Origin: Bidens hawaiensis
Lineage: Eukaryota > Streptophyta > Magnoliopsida > Asterales > Asteraceae
Direction: 5' to 3'
NCBI GenBank assembly: GCA_021521415.1
Contig: JAIQDT010001948.1
Coordinates: 1 to 64,000, forward strand
Length of the DNA stretch: 64,000 nucleotides
Part shown: positions 23,601-34,149 of the stretch, one piece after another
How the letters are laid out: every line of letters begins with the position of its first letter
Numbering within the stretch: position 1 is the first letter of the stretch
The notes under the pieces: generated by a model
Databases searched by the model: none
Told to the model about the DNA's origin: nothing
What the model saw: only the letters and a program-made list of their open reading frames with translations
Made by a program: the position numbers and the translations under genes

Positions 23601-26600
23601 ATCAATACTGAATTTTTATAATTATTATTAATATTTTTTTATTTTTATTATTATTTTTGCATGGTATAGTTAAAAATGTAGACAGAAATAGAGATTTTGG
23701 TGGAAAGGAGCATGGAGACGATCAATCCGCGATGCTAAGCCGTAACAACAAACAACTAACACAGATCGTTCAAGAAACTTCCTTTAGAGAGTTTGAGTTC
23801 CATCAATATCTATTTGCCTGTCAAGCTAAGGTAATCTAATGCTTTAACTTAATATACTTAAACCAGTTGCTAACGGGCCGGTTTATGCAGCTTTTGTTTG
23901 ATCTACAACGTCCGTTTGACGTTGCATCAAGAGGTTTCTCATTTATAGTCAGTTTCTCAGAAACTTTGGCTCGTCACGAGGTTGGTCAATGCAACCGTTG
24001 ACCGTCAGTTACTCGTAATAATATCTAATTTATCATTTATTTTCAGAGTAATTTGCCTTTCTGCTTGAGGGAAGTTTGGGTCCTAACTTCATGTTTGAGC
24101 TTGATCAATGCAACCGCTGACCATTATAGAGACGGTCAAATAGCACCGGATGTAGAAAGAGAATATTATCGTATACGGGCTGAGTTATATACTTTATCCC
24201 GAGTTAAGGTAGTTTTATAAACATGCCATATTATGCATACTAGAAAGAGAATATTATCGTTTGCTTTTATGCTAAATTTTTTAAACGGGCCATATCATGA
24301 ACGTTTGGCAGATCATGCGGCTTGCATACCTAATCGGGTTCGGATCGGATATTGAAAGAAGTCCACTCAACAGGTAATTTTTCACTCACTATTTTTTACA
24401 TTTTAAAAAAATCGAAATAATAAATTTCAAAATATTTTTTTTTGTACATGTAGTGCTTCACTTAGCATGTTACCTTGGCCTATGCCTGCAGAATGGCCTT
24501 CACTTCCCTCTGATGCTTCATCTGAGGTTCTTGAAAAAGAAAAGGTATTATCTTTTATAATTTATATAAAATTTAATTATTAAATGATATTTTATTATAA
24601 CATGAAATGATTAAACTATATAAGTTACAGTTAATTCTTCAAGTTACTCCAAGAGCCAAGCACTTTGGTATTCAAAGTAAACAGTTGTCTCTTGAACCGT
24701 CTCCTCTTCTGAAAACTGAGAGCTCGGTTGATACCAAGAAACTTGCGGAAATTTTTGTGGCTGCTGAACACGCTCTTCGTGCGACTATTACCGATCCTGA
24801 TTTATGGAAATGTTTATCATCTTTAGAGGAGTTTGAGGTCTAAGATACTTATCATATGTTTCACCAAAGTTATGGATTTCGTCGTTACGGTTTAAAAGTA
24901 ATTGATATAGTCCCCAACCACCTAGTTTCCTTTCATAAATGGTCTGGTAAAATTACTATGTTGCCCTTTTTAGAAGCTACATTTTAACCCTTGTTGTTTG
25001 TAATAAACATTAGGGGTTAAAACTGTAATGTTTGAAAACATAAAATTGTAGAGGGTTAATGTGTAACTTTTAAAAAGGGCAAAATAGTAATCTTGCTTGA
25101 CCCAAGAACCAATTACGAAAGCAAACTAGGTGGTTGGGGACTATATCAATTACTTTTAAATCATAAAGACGAAATCCATAATGTGGGCCGATCCACAGGC
25201 CCATTATGGGTTTGTCTGAGATTTCAAGTTTAGTTCTTTTTCCAGTCTCTTTTAAAATATCTAAATAATTATGATACGCGCTTTCAACAGAAAAAATATC
25301 TGGATCTATCAAAGGGAGCTGCTGATAACTTTTACCATGCATGGTGGAAAAGACATGGAGTCGTTTTCGATGGTGAAATCGCGTCCGTTTACTTCAAACA
25401 CAAAAACTATGAACAGGCTGCAAGTTCATATGAAAAAGTGTGTGCTCTTTATGCTGGTGACGGGTGGCAAGACTTGTTAGCAGACGTGCTTCCAAATCTA
25501 GCCGAATGCCAGAAAATATTAAACGATAAGCCCAGTTACTTATCATCGTGTGTGAGATTACTTTCTTTAGATAAAAACTTGTTCTCGGTCAAAGAACGCC
25601 AAGTGTTTCAGTCAGAGTTAGTTAGTCTTGCACAAACTGAAATGGTTGACCCGAACCCGTTAGACGTGTCATCATTGATAACATATTCGGCTGACACCGG
25701 CCCACCAATGGAGCTGTGTGACGGGGATCCGGGCACGTTGACTTTGACTATATGCAGTGAGTTTCCTGATGATATTACTCTTGAAACACTTAGTCTTACA
25801 TTGAAATCGACACATAATGCGGATGAACGCGTTAAGGTAATGGTAAATGATCATTAGTTAATTACTACAATTTTTTAAACAAATTTGTATAGTGAATATT
25901 TTTTTTAACATTTTTTAGGCGATTAAGAGCAGTGGTGTTACAGTGTTGAATACGGGTCGGAATACTATTGCTCTTACGTTGCCTGCGCAGAAACCGGGCT
26001 CGTATGTGTTGGGTGTTCTTACAGGGCAGATTGGTCATTTAAGATTCAGGTCTCATGGTTTCTCAAAAGGTGGGCCCGCGCATAGTGGTGATATCGGTTT
26101 TGATAAGCCCGTTAAGCCTATATTGACGGTATTAATCCTGCTTTTCTGGGTCAAAACGGTATCGGGTTGGGTTGACTCTGAAACACTTTTTTATTCAAAC
26201 ACATTTTTTAATAAATATTTAGGTGTTCAAACCAAGATCCCTTGTGGACCTATATCCCGCAGTCTCGTCCGCATTATTAATAAACAGGCCTCAATGGGTC
26301 GGGATCGTTATCAAGCCATTAAACTACTCCCTCAAGGGAGCCCGTTTACACATTGACGTGGGGCCGTCATTAAAGATCGAGGAATCACGTGCCATTGAAA
26401 TCGAGAAACGTGTCGATAACGATAATAACATTTGTCAACTTAATCTTACAAATGGTTGCATAGAGTTACCAGACTGGGCCAGCAGTATAACTACCATTTT
26501 ATGGATTCCAGTTTGTGCCATTAGTGATGGACTGCCAAAAGGAACATCAGCAGGTTTTAGTTACTTCTTTGACTTTTGACTTTTGTTGACTATTTAATCA

Positions 26601-28787
26601 AATATTTTGACTTTTGTTGACTACTTAATATTCTGGTTTGACTTTTGTTGACTACTTAATAATTTATTTTGACTTTGATTGACCGCTTAATAATCTGTTT
26701 TGACTTTTGTTGACTACTTAATAATCTTGTTTGACTTTTTTGTTGACTACTTCATAATCTATTTAGACTTTTTTGACAATTAATCTCCTATATTGACTTT
26801 TGTTGACTCCTTAATAATCTATTTTGACTTTAATATTCCTTAAGAATATATTTTAACTTTTGTTGACACCTTAATGTTCTATTTGGCTTTTGTAGACTGC
26901 TTAATATTCTACTTTGACTTTTGTTGACTACTTAACAATCTACTTTGACTTTTCTTTAGGTGTATTTTCAACCCAAAGACCAAACATTGCTAATGGACTG
27001 AGGACTTTAGCTCTAAAACTTGAATTTGGAGTGTCACGTAATCAAATATTGAAAAGGTTTATAGCCCGCTTTGACTCGTAATATATATAGTCAAAACATG
27101 ACTAGCCCGTTTAATATTGTGGTTATTTACAGGACTATACCAGTTCTTTTCAACGACCCGTTCCACGTCAGCACACAAGTCACCGACCATGGCAGTGATG
27201 GTTCTTTGTTTTTACAGGTTTGTTTATTAAATATTAACATTTCAGAAATGAAAATATAGTTATAATTAGAGTTAAAAGTTTTGGTGTTTTTGCAGGTGAT
27301 ATTGCAGTCACAAGTGAAGGCTACATTAACTATACATGATGTTTCATTGGATTTACAAGACGGTTTTTCTCACGCTGGACGAGGTGATGGTAGACCGACA
27401 TCTGGCATGTTCCCATTGGTCGTTCCTCCGACATCTAAATCTGGAATATTGTTTGGTATATCACTTGAAGCTACAACTAATGAAGGCAATGAAGGTAGTT
27501 AGTTGATTTCTTATCACATTATCATTATCTAAACAGTCATTTGATTATAATCAAAAGACGTCACGTGGACCCTACATTCTTGAGGTCGAGATGCTCGCCT
27601 TTTGAGTTTATGTGGCGTCATCTGATTGGTTAAACAGTCAAAATATTAGTTTAAGAGTAAATTGTACCTTTCTTCATATATATTTGAGGTAACTTGTATA
27701 TCGAGTCATTTAACTTAAATAAGTACAAAAACCGGCCTTGAAGCTCATATGTTGTCACGATTTTTTCTCTTTCTGCTAACTGGTGTTAACCTTTTCTGTT
27801 AGTTTTTTTAAATGACCACTTTGCCCTTTTATTCTTTCTTCTTTTTTATTTTCCTTTTTATTATTTTTATCACTATATTTTATATTTTTAATTTTTATTT
27901 AGTAATTAATTAACCATTTTTAAAAACTGTGAAAGTGTGAAACTTACAAAGTTTGTTCTTTAGTTGTAAAAGTAGGGGAAAATGGTCATTTTTAAAAAAA
28001 GTAATAGAAAACGTTAACACGGTAACACCAATTAGTGGAAAGGACGAATGAGGTGACAACCTATGAACTTCTAGGACGTTTTTTACCTTTAGTTTAATAA
28101 TCTATTAGAATAACCATTTGCGTGACTCTTTTTTTTACAGATGACGAGGTAGTGGTGCATCGTGATACAATAATAAATATAAAATATGAAATTAGCGGGG
28201 ATAGATATCATGGATCTCACACCCCTCTATCTCTAAAACCCGAAGGACCCGAAAAGGATGACACATTTTTAACATTCAAAAGTGGTCTTACTTTACAACG
28301 GCCCGTGCCGGAGCCGTTATTAGCCGTCGCTTTTCTTCCTTTACCTTCGAACGGTCTTACAGTTGGTCAAGTTGTCACATTCAAATGGAGAGTTGAAAGT
28401 TTGACCAGTTTTGACTTAAAGGACGAGTTATTATATGAAGTCAACGCGAACTCCAAGAATTGGATGTTTGCCGGAAGGAAACGAGGCCATGCCCCTCTCT
28501 CCTCAAAACAAGGTGATTTCGTATCACTTTCTATAAGTCTGTTAGTGGGTCGGGTCAGATCTTAGTTACTGACGTAACAATATGTAATTAATATTTGTTG
28601 GAATGTGATAGGTGCAAGAATTGAGATATCAATAATGTGTGTGCCATTAGCTGCTGGGCATGTAAGACCTCCACAACTCCACTTGCCAAATGTCAACCGG
28701 GCCCACATATGTTGCAACCCGGCGGGCCCACATTTAGTGTGTGTCTTGCCTCCACCTTTGAGCTCATCATTTTGCATTCCACATTGA
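20646..28787 (+). CDS. TRS130: TRAPPII complex subunit TRS130/CLUB (TRAPPC10 homologue)
   Basis: Eighteen exons join in one open frame of 1178 residues: 20646-20709, 20822-21051, 22015-22193, 23295-23569, 23670-23830, 23891-23980, 24047-24208, 24312-24373, 24454-24544, 24631-24837, 25291-25836, 25919-26128, 26223-26553, 26960-27056, 27133-27217, 27296-27494, 28141-28512, 28612-28787. Every intron is GT-AG and all phases agree. Landmarks: MANLLAQLQSIKISCDALMI at the start, VSKMEKKVYARLEVDF, MECIRNTLDRR, FREFEFHQYLFACQAK, LAYLIGFGSDIERSPLN, KVCALYAGDGWQDLLA, ELCDGDPGTLTLT, PGSYVLGVLTGQIG and PPLSSSFCIPH at the end. TRS130 is a tethering and GEF-complex subunit at the trans-Golgi needed for cytokinesis and cell-plate assembly. 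From memory the Arabidopsis protein is about 80 residues longer; a serine-rich stretch appears missing around exon 10 (LLKTESSVDTKKLAEI). The exon 10 donor (GAG/GTCTAA) is weak. Introns 2, 3, 10 and 13 carry inserted repeats. Confidence 0.93.
21262..21785. repeat. Large inverted repeat (hairpin) of Copia-gag-like DNA in TRS130 intron 2
   Basis: Two arms of about 260 bp face each other around the perfect palindrome tactggccggccagta, centred at 21522/21523. The arms are near-identical near the centre and diverge outward with small indels. The left arm can be read on the plus strand as gag-like protein (for example NDDYVCACINATLYPSNAHP and VGITTTTELWSIIETTF). The right-arm sequence continues outward past the left arm's end. 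It lies inside the 963-bp second intron, between exons at 21051 and 22015. Confidence 0.85.
22205..23215 (+). repeat. G-rich minisatellite in TRS130 intron 3
   Basis: About 1 kb of imperfect repeats of roughly 25-30 bp built on gggtcaaaacgggccgggtt and gggtaatg. Many units contain four or more GGG runs close together on the sense strand (for example around 22595-22630 and 22940-22965). The array fills nearly the whole 1.1-kb intron between exons 3 and 4. Confidence 0.9.
24873..25178. mobile_element. MITE with long inverted repeats in TRS130 intron 10
   Basis: Arms of about 120 bp start TGGATTTCGTC and include the block aagtaattgatatagtcccc in inverted orientation. TA dinucleotides flank both ends (24871-24872 and 25179-25180). 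The arms surround a short AT-rich centre. The superfamily is unclear; TA flanks would fit Tc1/mariner-type insertion. Confidence 0.7.
26565..26958 (+). repeat. TTGACTTTTGTTGACT minisatellite in TRS130 intron 13
   Basis: About nine imperfect units of roughly 40 bp, each with ttgacttttgttgactactt followed by aataatctatt. The array fills the intron between exons 13 and 14. The core TTGAC, also the W-box core, occurs many times by sequence coincidence or selection. Confidence 0.88.
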
Positions 28788-31320
28788 TGTAAGAAAAGTC
28801 CTAGTATTTTTTGGTGGGATATACGCGACAAGGGTTCGTTACAGAATCATAAATAATGCAAGAACATTGTTTATTCATTTATTAAATTTATATAGTAGAT
28901 TAATTGCTTTTCATGTACATTTTTTGTTGTGTATAAGATGGATGTTACTCTTGTATCGGTATATTTGGAACGTTAGTGACCAACCTAATAAACATCTTTC
29001 GAGTTTCTTAAACATGTATCTTTGCTAATAACATATGTATATTCTATGCATGAATTAAGGCAGATACACTAAAGTGACACAATGTATGAATATTTAGAGA
29101 CAAGATCATGAGTTTCAAATCCAAATCTCTAATTCCTTGTAACTTTTAAAAATGGGTAGGGACTAATCTTTACTTTTGTCATATTCAAATGTTGTACAGT
29201 CAATTAAGAAAATATTGAAAATGAAGCTATCAAAGCATATTTCTTTATATCAAAACTGGTTTAATAATTTCATTTTTAAAAGTAAATAATTTGAAATTTT
29301 TAAAAGAACTTGTTATTATAATGGGATAATAATTAGTAAGTTTGACATAATCATTTAACCCTATGCATTCTCATAATCTCACCTCCATAATCTCACCTCT
29401 ATGATGGGGTTGTGCCTCTTTAAACATCATTTAATTTTTTTCTTTAAACATCATTTAAAACCTATTTCACCTTTACACAATGGAGTATTATTATGTATAG
29501 AGAGGGGTCTGTTTCTCTATATGTTAGTTTTTTCCGTGTAAAATGTATGAAATTATTACGATATGACTTGTGTATTATAGTCGAATAAAATTTGTGTTTG
29601 TGTAATTACAAGTTATAAGTACTAATCATATATATATATAATTATGCAACGTATGTATATAACTACGGACAATTGTTTGTCGTTATGCATACAATAACGC
29701 AACAATCTATTATTCAAATGAAAAGTATAATCAGTACCCTTTTTAAAAAATGATCCATATCAATCCATTTTTGAGATGGTGGGTCAAGATTGTCATGCCC
29801 GATAATTGCTTCTTTTTTTAACACCGCCTAATAATTACTTATTCATACATATATTTTCCTATCGGTTTTAATAATATAAAGTTGATATTTTGTTTCAAGT
29901 TGAGTTACGAGGTTTTTTTCCCAGTTGTGGGCTTCTCCTGAGTGGGTAAGCCGGGTCATCACATTTTGCTACTCCTATTCGGGCGAAAGTGTGATCCATT
30001 TGCAAGGGTGATCCCGGGTGTGTACTAAAAAAATAAAAAGAAAATTAAAGAATCGTTGAAGTTATATCAATTTATGCAGCAGGACATAATATTTATCACA
30101 GCTAGTGTTAGTAAATGTAAGGAAACATTATTAGTACAAAAAGAAATGTCTTACCTCTTTAACTCTTTTAATAGTACATATTCAAGTGATAGATTTATAT
30201 ACATTTAACTATTTAAGTCATCCATAACAATAAAAATATTCACCATTTGGATCAAGTAACATGGGTTAATAAAAATATTAATACTGTAATATTCTATGTT
30301 CATATAAATATTGAGATAATTAATTGTGCATTTAATCATCAAATATTATAAACTGTGAATCTAATCCTCACACCCTTTTCTCTAATTTTTATTTTATCTG
30401 GATTAAGGAATAGCTTACAAATTTATTGTATTTTATTGTTCAAATAAAAAATTTTCAATGGAATATTTTGGTAGTAAAAAATGTAAAATGGTTGTGATTT
30501 TAATCAAGTGGTTACAAATTCATTTAATCAAGTGGTTGTGGATTCAACTCCTACGAAATGCAATTGTTATGATTTTAGAAGTAGAGTAGGTTTCGAGTAG
30601 AAAGTATGTTTGACCGGTAAAAAAAAACAAAAAAAAATGCCTAGAAAGTTACTTCTCATGGATTGCTGTTGTTGAGTCACATTGCATTGTAAAATTTATT
30701 ATCCACAATCAATTTGTTCAAAATGCCTTATAGTATGTAGGACGAAATATCACTTATGAAAACATCTTTTTTTGTTAACAAATCCTATTAATATGAAATT
30801 TTTGCAAGGTGTAAAAAAAGCTATCTTTTGGGTTGTTCTCATTCATCGGGTAGGAGCTTCACTTATTCAAATCTGAGTTAATATATCCAAAATGCAAACG
30901 GAATTTTAATTCGGGTTTCGAAAACTGAACAAAGTCGAACTTGGGTTTTGGATATTCGAACAAGTTTCTTATCCGAATTGAATTTATGATTTGTCGTACT
31001 TACTAGAACCAAATAAAATACGAATTTCATAAATTTGAACATAAATATACCAATTTTACTTATTTTGTGCATATTATTTATTACTTTTGACTTTTATTCG
31101 GGTTTTTCGAATCAAATCCAATTCAAAACGTTTCGAATTCAAATTCACTTCCAATTACGTCAGATTAACCCGTCATTTTCTTTTCTTATAATGCATATAT
31201 GCATGAGACATTTTTTTCTTACTTTTTACAAAGTTACTCCTAAAACAAGGCGAAAATATAACGTGCGTGTGATACAAGTATATGTGTATGTACTACACAT
31301 GAATTTGTATATGTATGTAT
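28788..31320. other. 3' UTR of TRS130 and AT-rich intergenic DNA
   Basis: No gene seen. A GC-richer patch at 29930-30030 (cttctcctgagtgggtaagc, gatcccgggtg) looks like a fragment of a dispersed retroelement or SINE but has no defined ends. A TTCGAA-rich stretch at 30860-31170 resembles decayed hAT subterminal repeats. Confidence 0.4.
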
Positions 31321-31555
31321 TTAGTATATTTACTACATGTATATACACATTGAGGTTGGTTTGATTTCCTTTTCTTCACCTGATGTCATGTGGGTTTGAT
31401 TTAGTATTTACTCATGTATATACGCATTGAAGTTGTTTAATCTAGTATTTATTATTTGTACATACGCATTGAGGTTGGTTTAATTTAATTGATTTTATTA
31501 ATTAGTATTAACTACATGTATATACGCGTATATACGCATTAAGGTTGGCTTGATA
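31321..31555 (+). repeat. Imperfect tandem repeat (about four units)
   Basis: Four copies of a unit built on catgtatatacgcattgagg followed by ttggttt or a variant, with spacings of about 60-90 bp. Confidence 0.65.
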
Positions 31556-32162
31556 CGGTGATGATATTGTCATGTGGGTAGCAATCATATCACATGGAGA
31601 GGCCATTTAATGCCCATCACACCTCACTACATTCAAATCAAACGTAGACAATTTAGGGCCTCATATTCATCAATATCACTTTCCTTCAATTTCACTCAAG
31701 AAAATAATAATAATACACGTTATTTTCCATTCTAAAACGAGGTCCATTTTTTATTATAAACACATATTTACATACAACAACAATACATTACTAGCACCAC
31801 ATTCTTAACTTTATAAATACTAGATTACAACCATGGCAAGGCCAATTTAGAGCCCCGTTTACATCAAAACCACTTTACTAGTTCTACTTCTCACGCTAGA
31901 CAGTCGTCGGCAAAGAAACCCTTTTTCTTCGTCGAACCTAATCAATGCTCTTTTTTACATAAAACAGTCGATTTTTTGACTGTTTTCTGCAATATATTAA
32001 AACCAAGACAAAGCTTTTATTATCATAATATCTGGTTCCACTTTGCTTCACCAGAATTTATATATTTATATTTTATATTATATATTATATATGGGTATTA
32101 TATTTTCCATTAAAAAAAAGGAAAAATAAACTTAGGATAATATTATATTATTTTCTATTTTT

Positions 32163-33730
32163 CTAAAACATATTATTGAATCTCCAATCCAATCTCACTC
32201 CAGTGGGACCCATTACGTGCTGACTAGGCTTACGGAATGACACAATATGACTGTTGACCATAAACGCCGTTACTCTTTCAGACACTCTAATGTCTTCCAT
32301 TTTTAACTCTTGTAAACGGAGTACATACTCCGGTACATGTACTAGGTCCCACACTACCCCTCCACCACCTTCTTTTAACACCCTAACCACCTCACCAACC
32401 ACCCGCATCCGCGGATGCGGCCGCGGTTTTAGGGCCAAATTCCTTCCCAACTTTGTGCACAAACCCGGCCGAGACAACTACGTCAAAGTAGTTGTCTGGG
32501 AATGGAAGGCGTCTTGCATCGCCTTCACGGCACGTGACGTATTCTTGCACGCCTTCCATTGCCGCGGTTTTTAATGTGGATAAGGTTGTGTTTTTGGTCT
32601 AAACCGACGACGCGGCCCGAACTGCCTTCTTTTTTTAGTTCCATGGCGACCGCGTTGAGTAGGATGCCGCGGCTGCAGCCTACGTCTAGCACGGTCTTGA
32701 CTGAGGACCAGTCGTTGACCGCACTAACCATACGCTGGGCCATGTCCCAGCGTAAGGCGACTGAGGAGTAGAACATGTTGCCGGCGGCGTAGAATAGGCA
32801 AACGGCGGAGAGAGCCATGAAGGAGCCGGTGAATCCTGCGGCGAATCTCGCAATGTTACCGGAGAATACCTAATAGACACAAATGTAATTAGTAAATGGT
32901 TCATGCTATAGCTACACCATCCCAATCTAATAACACAATATCAAACAACCGTACATAAAACAATCAGATGACCGTTGTGACAAGAAAATCAAACTTTGAA
33001 AATTATTAACCAGAATAGCTATTTGAACAACATTTAGATGGTTGTTCAAACAATATTCAGACGGCCATACACAAAACACTCAGGCGGCTGTTTTAACAAA
33101 AAAAATCATACTTTGAAAATTATTGGTTAGAGCATCATTGGAACCGTATTCCTATGGTAGTTGTGACAACTAAACTTTGAAAATTTTGGCCAAAATCCGT
33201 TAGATTTTTTCATTTTTTATATAATTTAGAAAAAGGGCCGAAACGAAAATTAGTTTTGAATCTTTAGGGTTTGTCCGGCCAATATCCGAGTGGTGTAAAG
33301 TTTGAAATTTTTTGTCAAAACAGTTGTCCGGCCAAAATTTGAGCGGTGTAAAGTTGAAAATTTTTGTCAAAACGATTGTCCGGCCAATAATATCCAGGCA
33401 GTGTAAACTTTGAAATTTTTGGTCAAAACGGTTGATGTAAATACGGGTTAACTACATAACTCCACATATTATAAAATATAAACCCGTAATTACAATTATC
33501 AATATAAAAAACACACAATTAACAACTACGCCATCATTTACACACACTTAAGAGTTTATTAACCATACCGACGGAGATATCAACTCGAACGAGTAGCAGA
33601 TCCAGTTGAAGTACAACAAGAACACAATCGAAGAACCCGAAAACAGCACCGCATGAAAAATCGGCGTGTGCCAATCCTCCATTCCGTATATCGCGTAGAT
33701 CTGAGTCCAATCTCTTCCTACTCGCCCCAT
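32163..33730 (-). pseudogene. Membrane-anchored SAM-dependent methyltransferase-like gene with two frameshifts
   Basis: Exon 1 (33730-33569, 54 codons) begins MGRVGRDWTQIYAIYGM and contains a hydrophobic helix (HAVLFSGSSIVFLLYFNWIC). A phase-0 intron with GT-AG ends leads to exon 2 (32870-32163). Exon 2 carries motif I, VLDVGCSRGILLN, then YFDVVVSA and LKMEDIRVSERVTAF in the family's order, and ends VRLDWRFNNMF. The frame shifts twice: near 32589-32600 at an A-run after GRVVGLD, and at 32403-32425 in the perfect palindrome ccgcatccgcggatgcgg. The rest is highly conserved, so it is either a young pseudogene or a gene with sequence errors. Family role: class I methyltransferase of unknown substrate in the endomembrane system. 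Confidence 0.8.
33271..33436 (-). repeat. Tandem repeat in the methyltransferase intron
   Basis: Three units of about 55-60 bp share ttgtccggccaa, gtgtaaagtttgaaa and tttttgtcaaaacg. Confidence 0.7.
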
Positions 33731-33936
33731 TCTTACCCCCTAATTCCAAAATTCAAATTCAAATTCAAAACAACAATTGCAGTAAACGGATTCAAATACA
33801 AATATAAATACAAATACAAATACAAATAAAAATTATGTTCGCTTTTACAGAAAGCTGCAAACAGAAACATTCCGTTTGTTAGTCACGAGAATTGACTAAT
33901 ACGGAATGAATTCATGTTCCGTAAATATAACACATG

Positions 33937-33939
<3 letters not shown>

Positions 33940-33983
<44 letters not shown>
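33940..33983. repeat. (AAT)n microsatellite
   Basis: About fourteen uninterrupted AAT units upstream of the methyltransferase start. Confidence 0.9.
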
Positions 33984-33984
<1 letters not shown>

Positions 33985-34149
33985 GAGTAGTGGATTAAGC
34001 AAAACTAAAACTATGAATACCTGATTTCAGATCTAGAAATAACGGTTGGTGTAGAGAATAATAATGAAAATAATAATAATATGTTGATTTCGAGAAGGTG
34101 GTTTAGAGTTAGTTATGAAGAGTGGACGGAAAAAGTAGTTGCGGCGGCG

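Noticed and set aside
29930..30030. GC-richer patch considered as an rRNA or tRNA fragment
   Set aside because: No match to conserved rRNA blocks known to me and no tRNA fold; more likely a fragment of a dispersed repeat.
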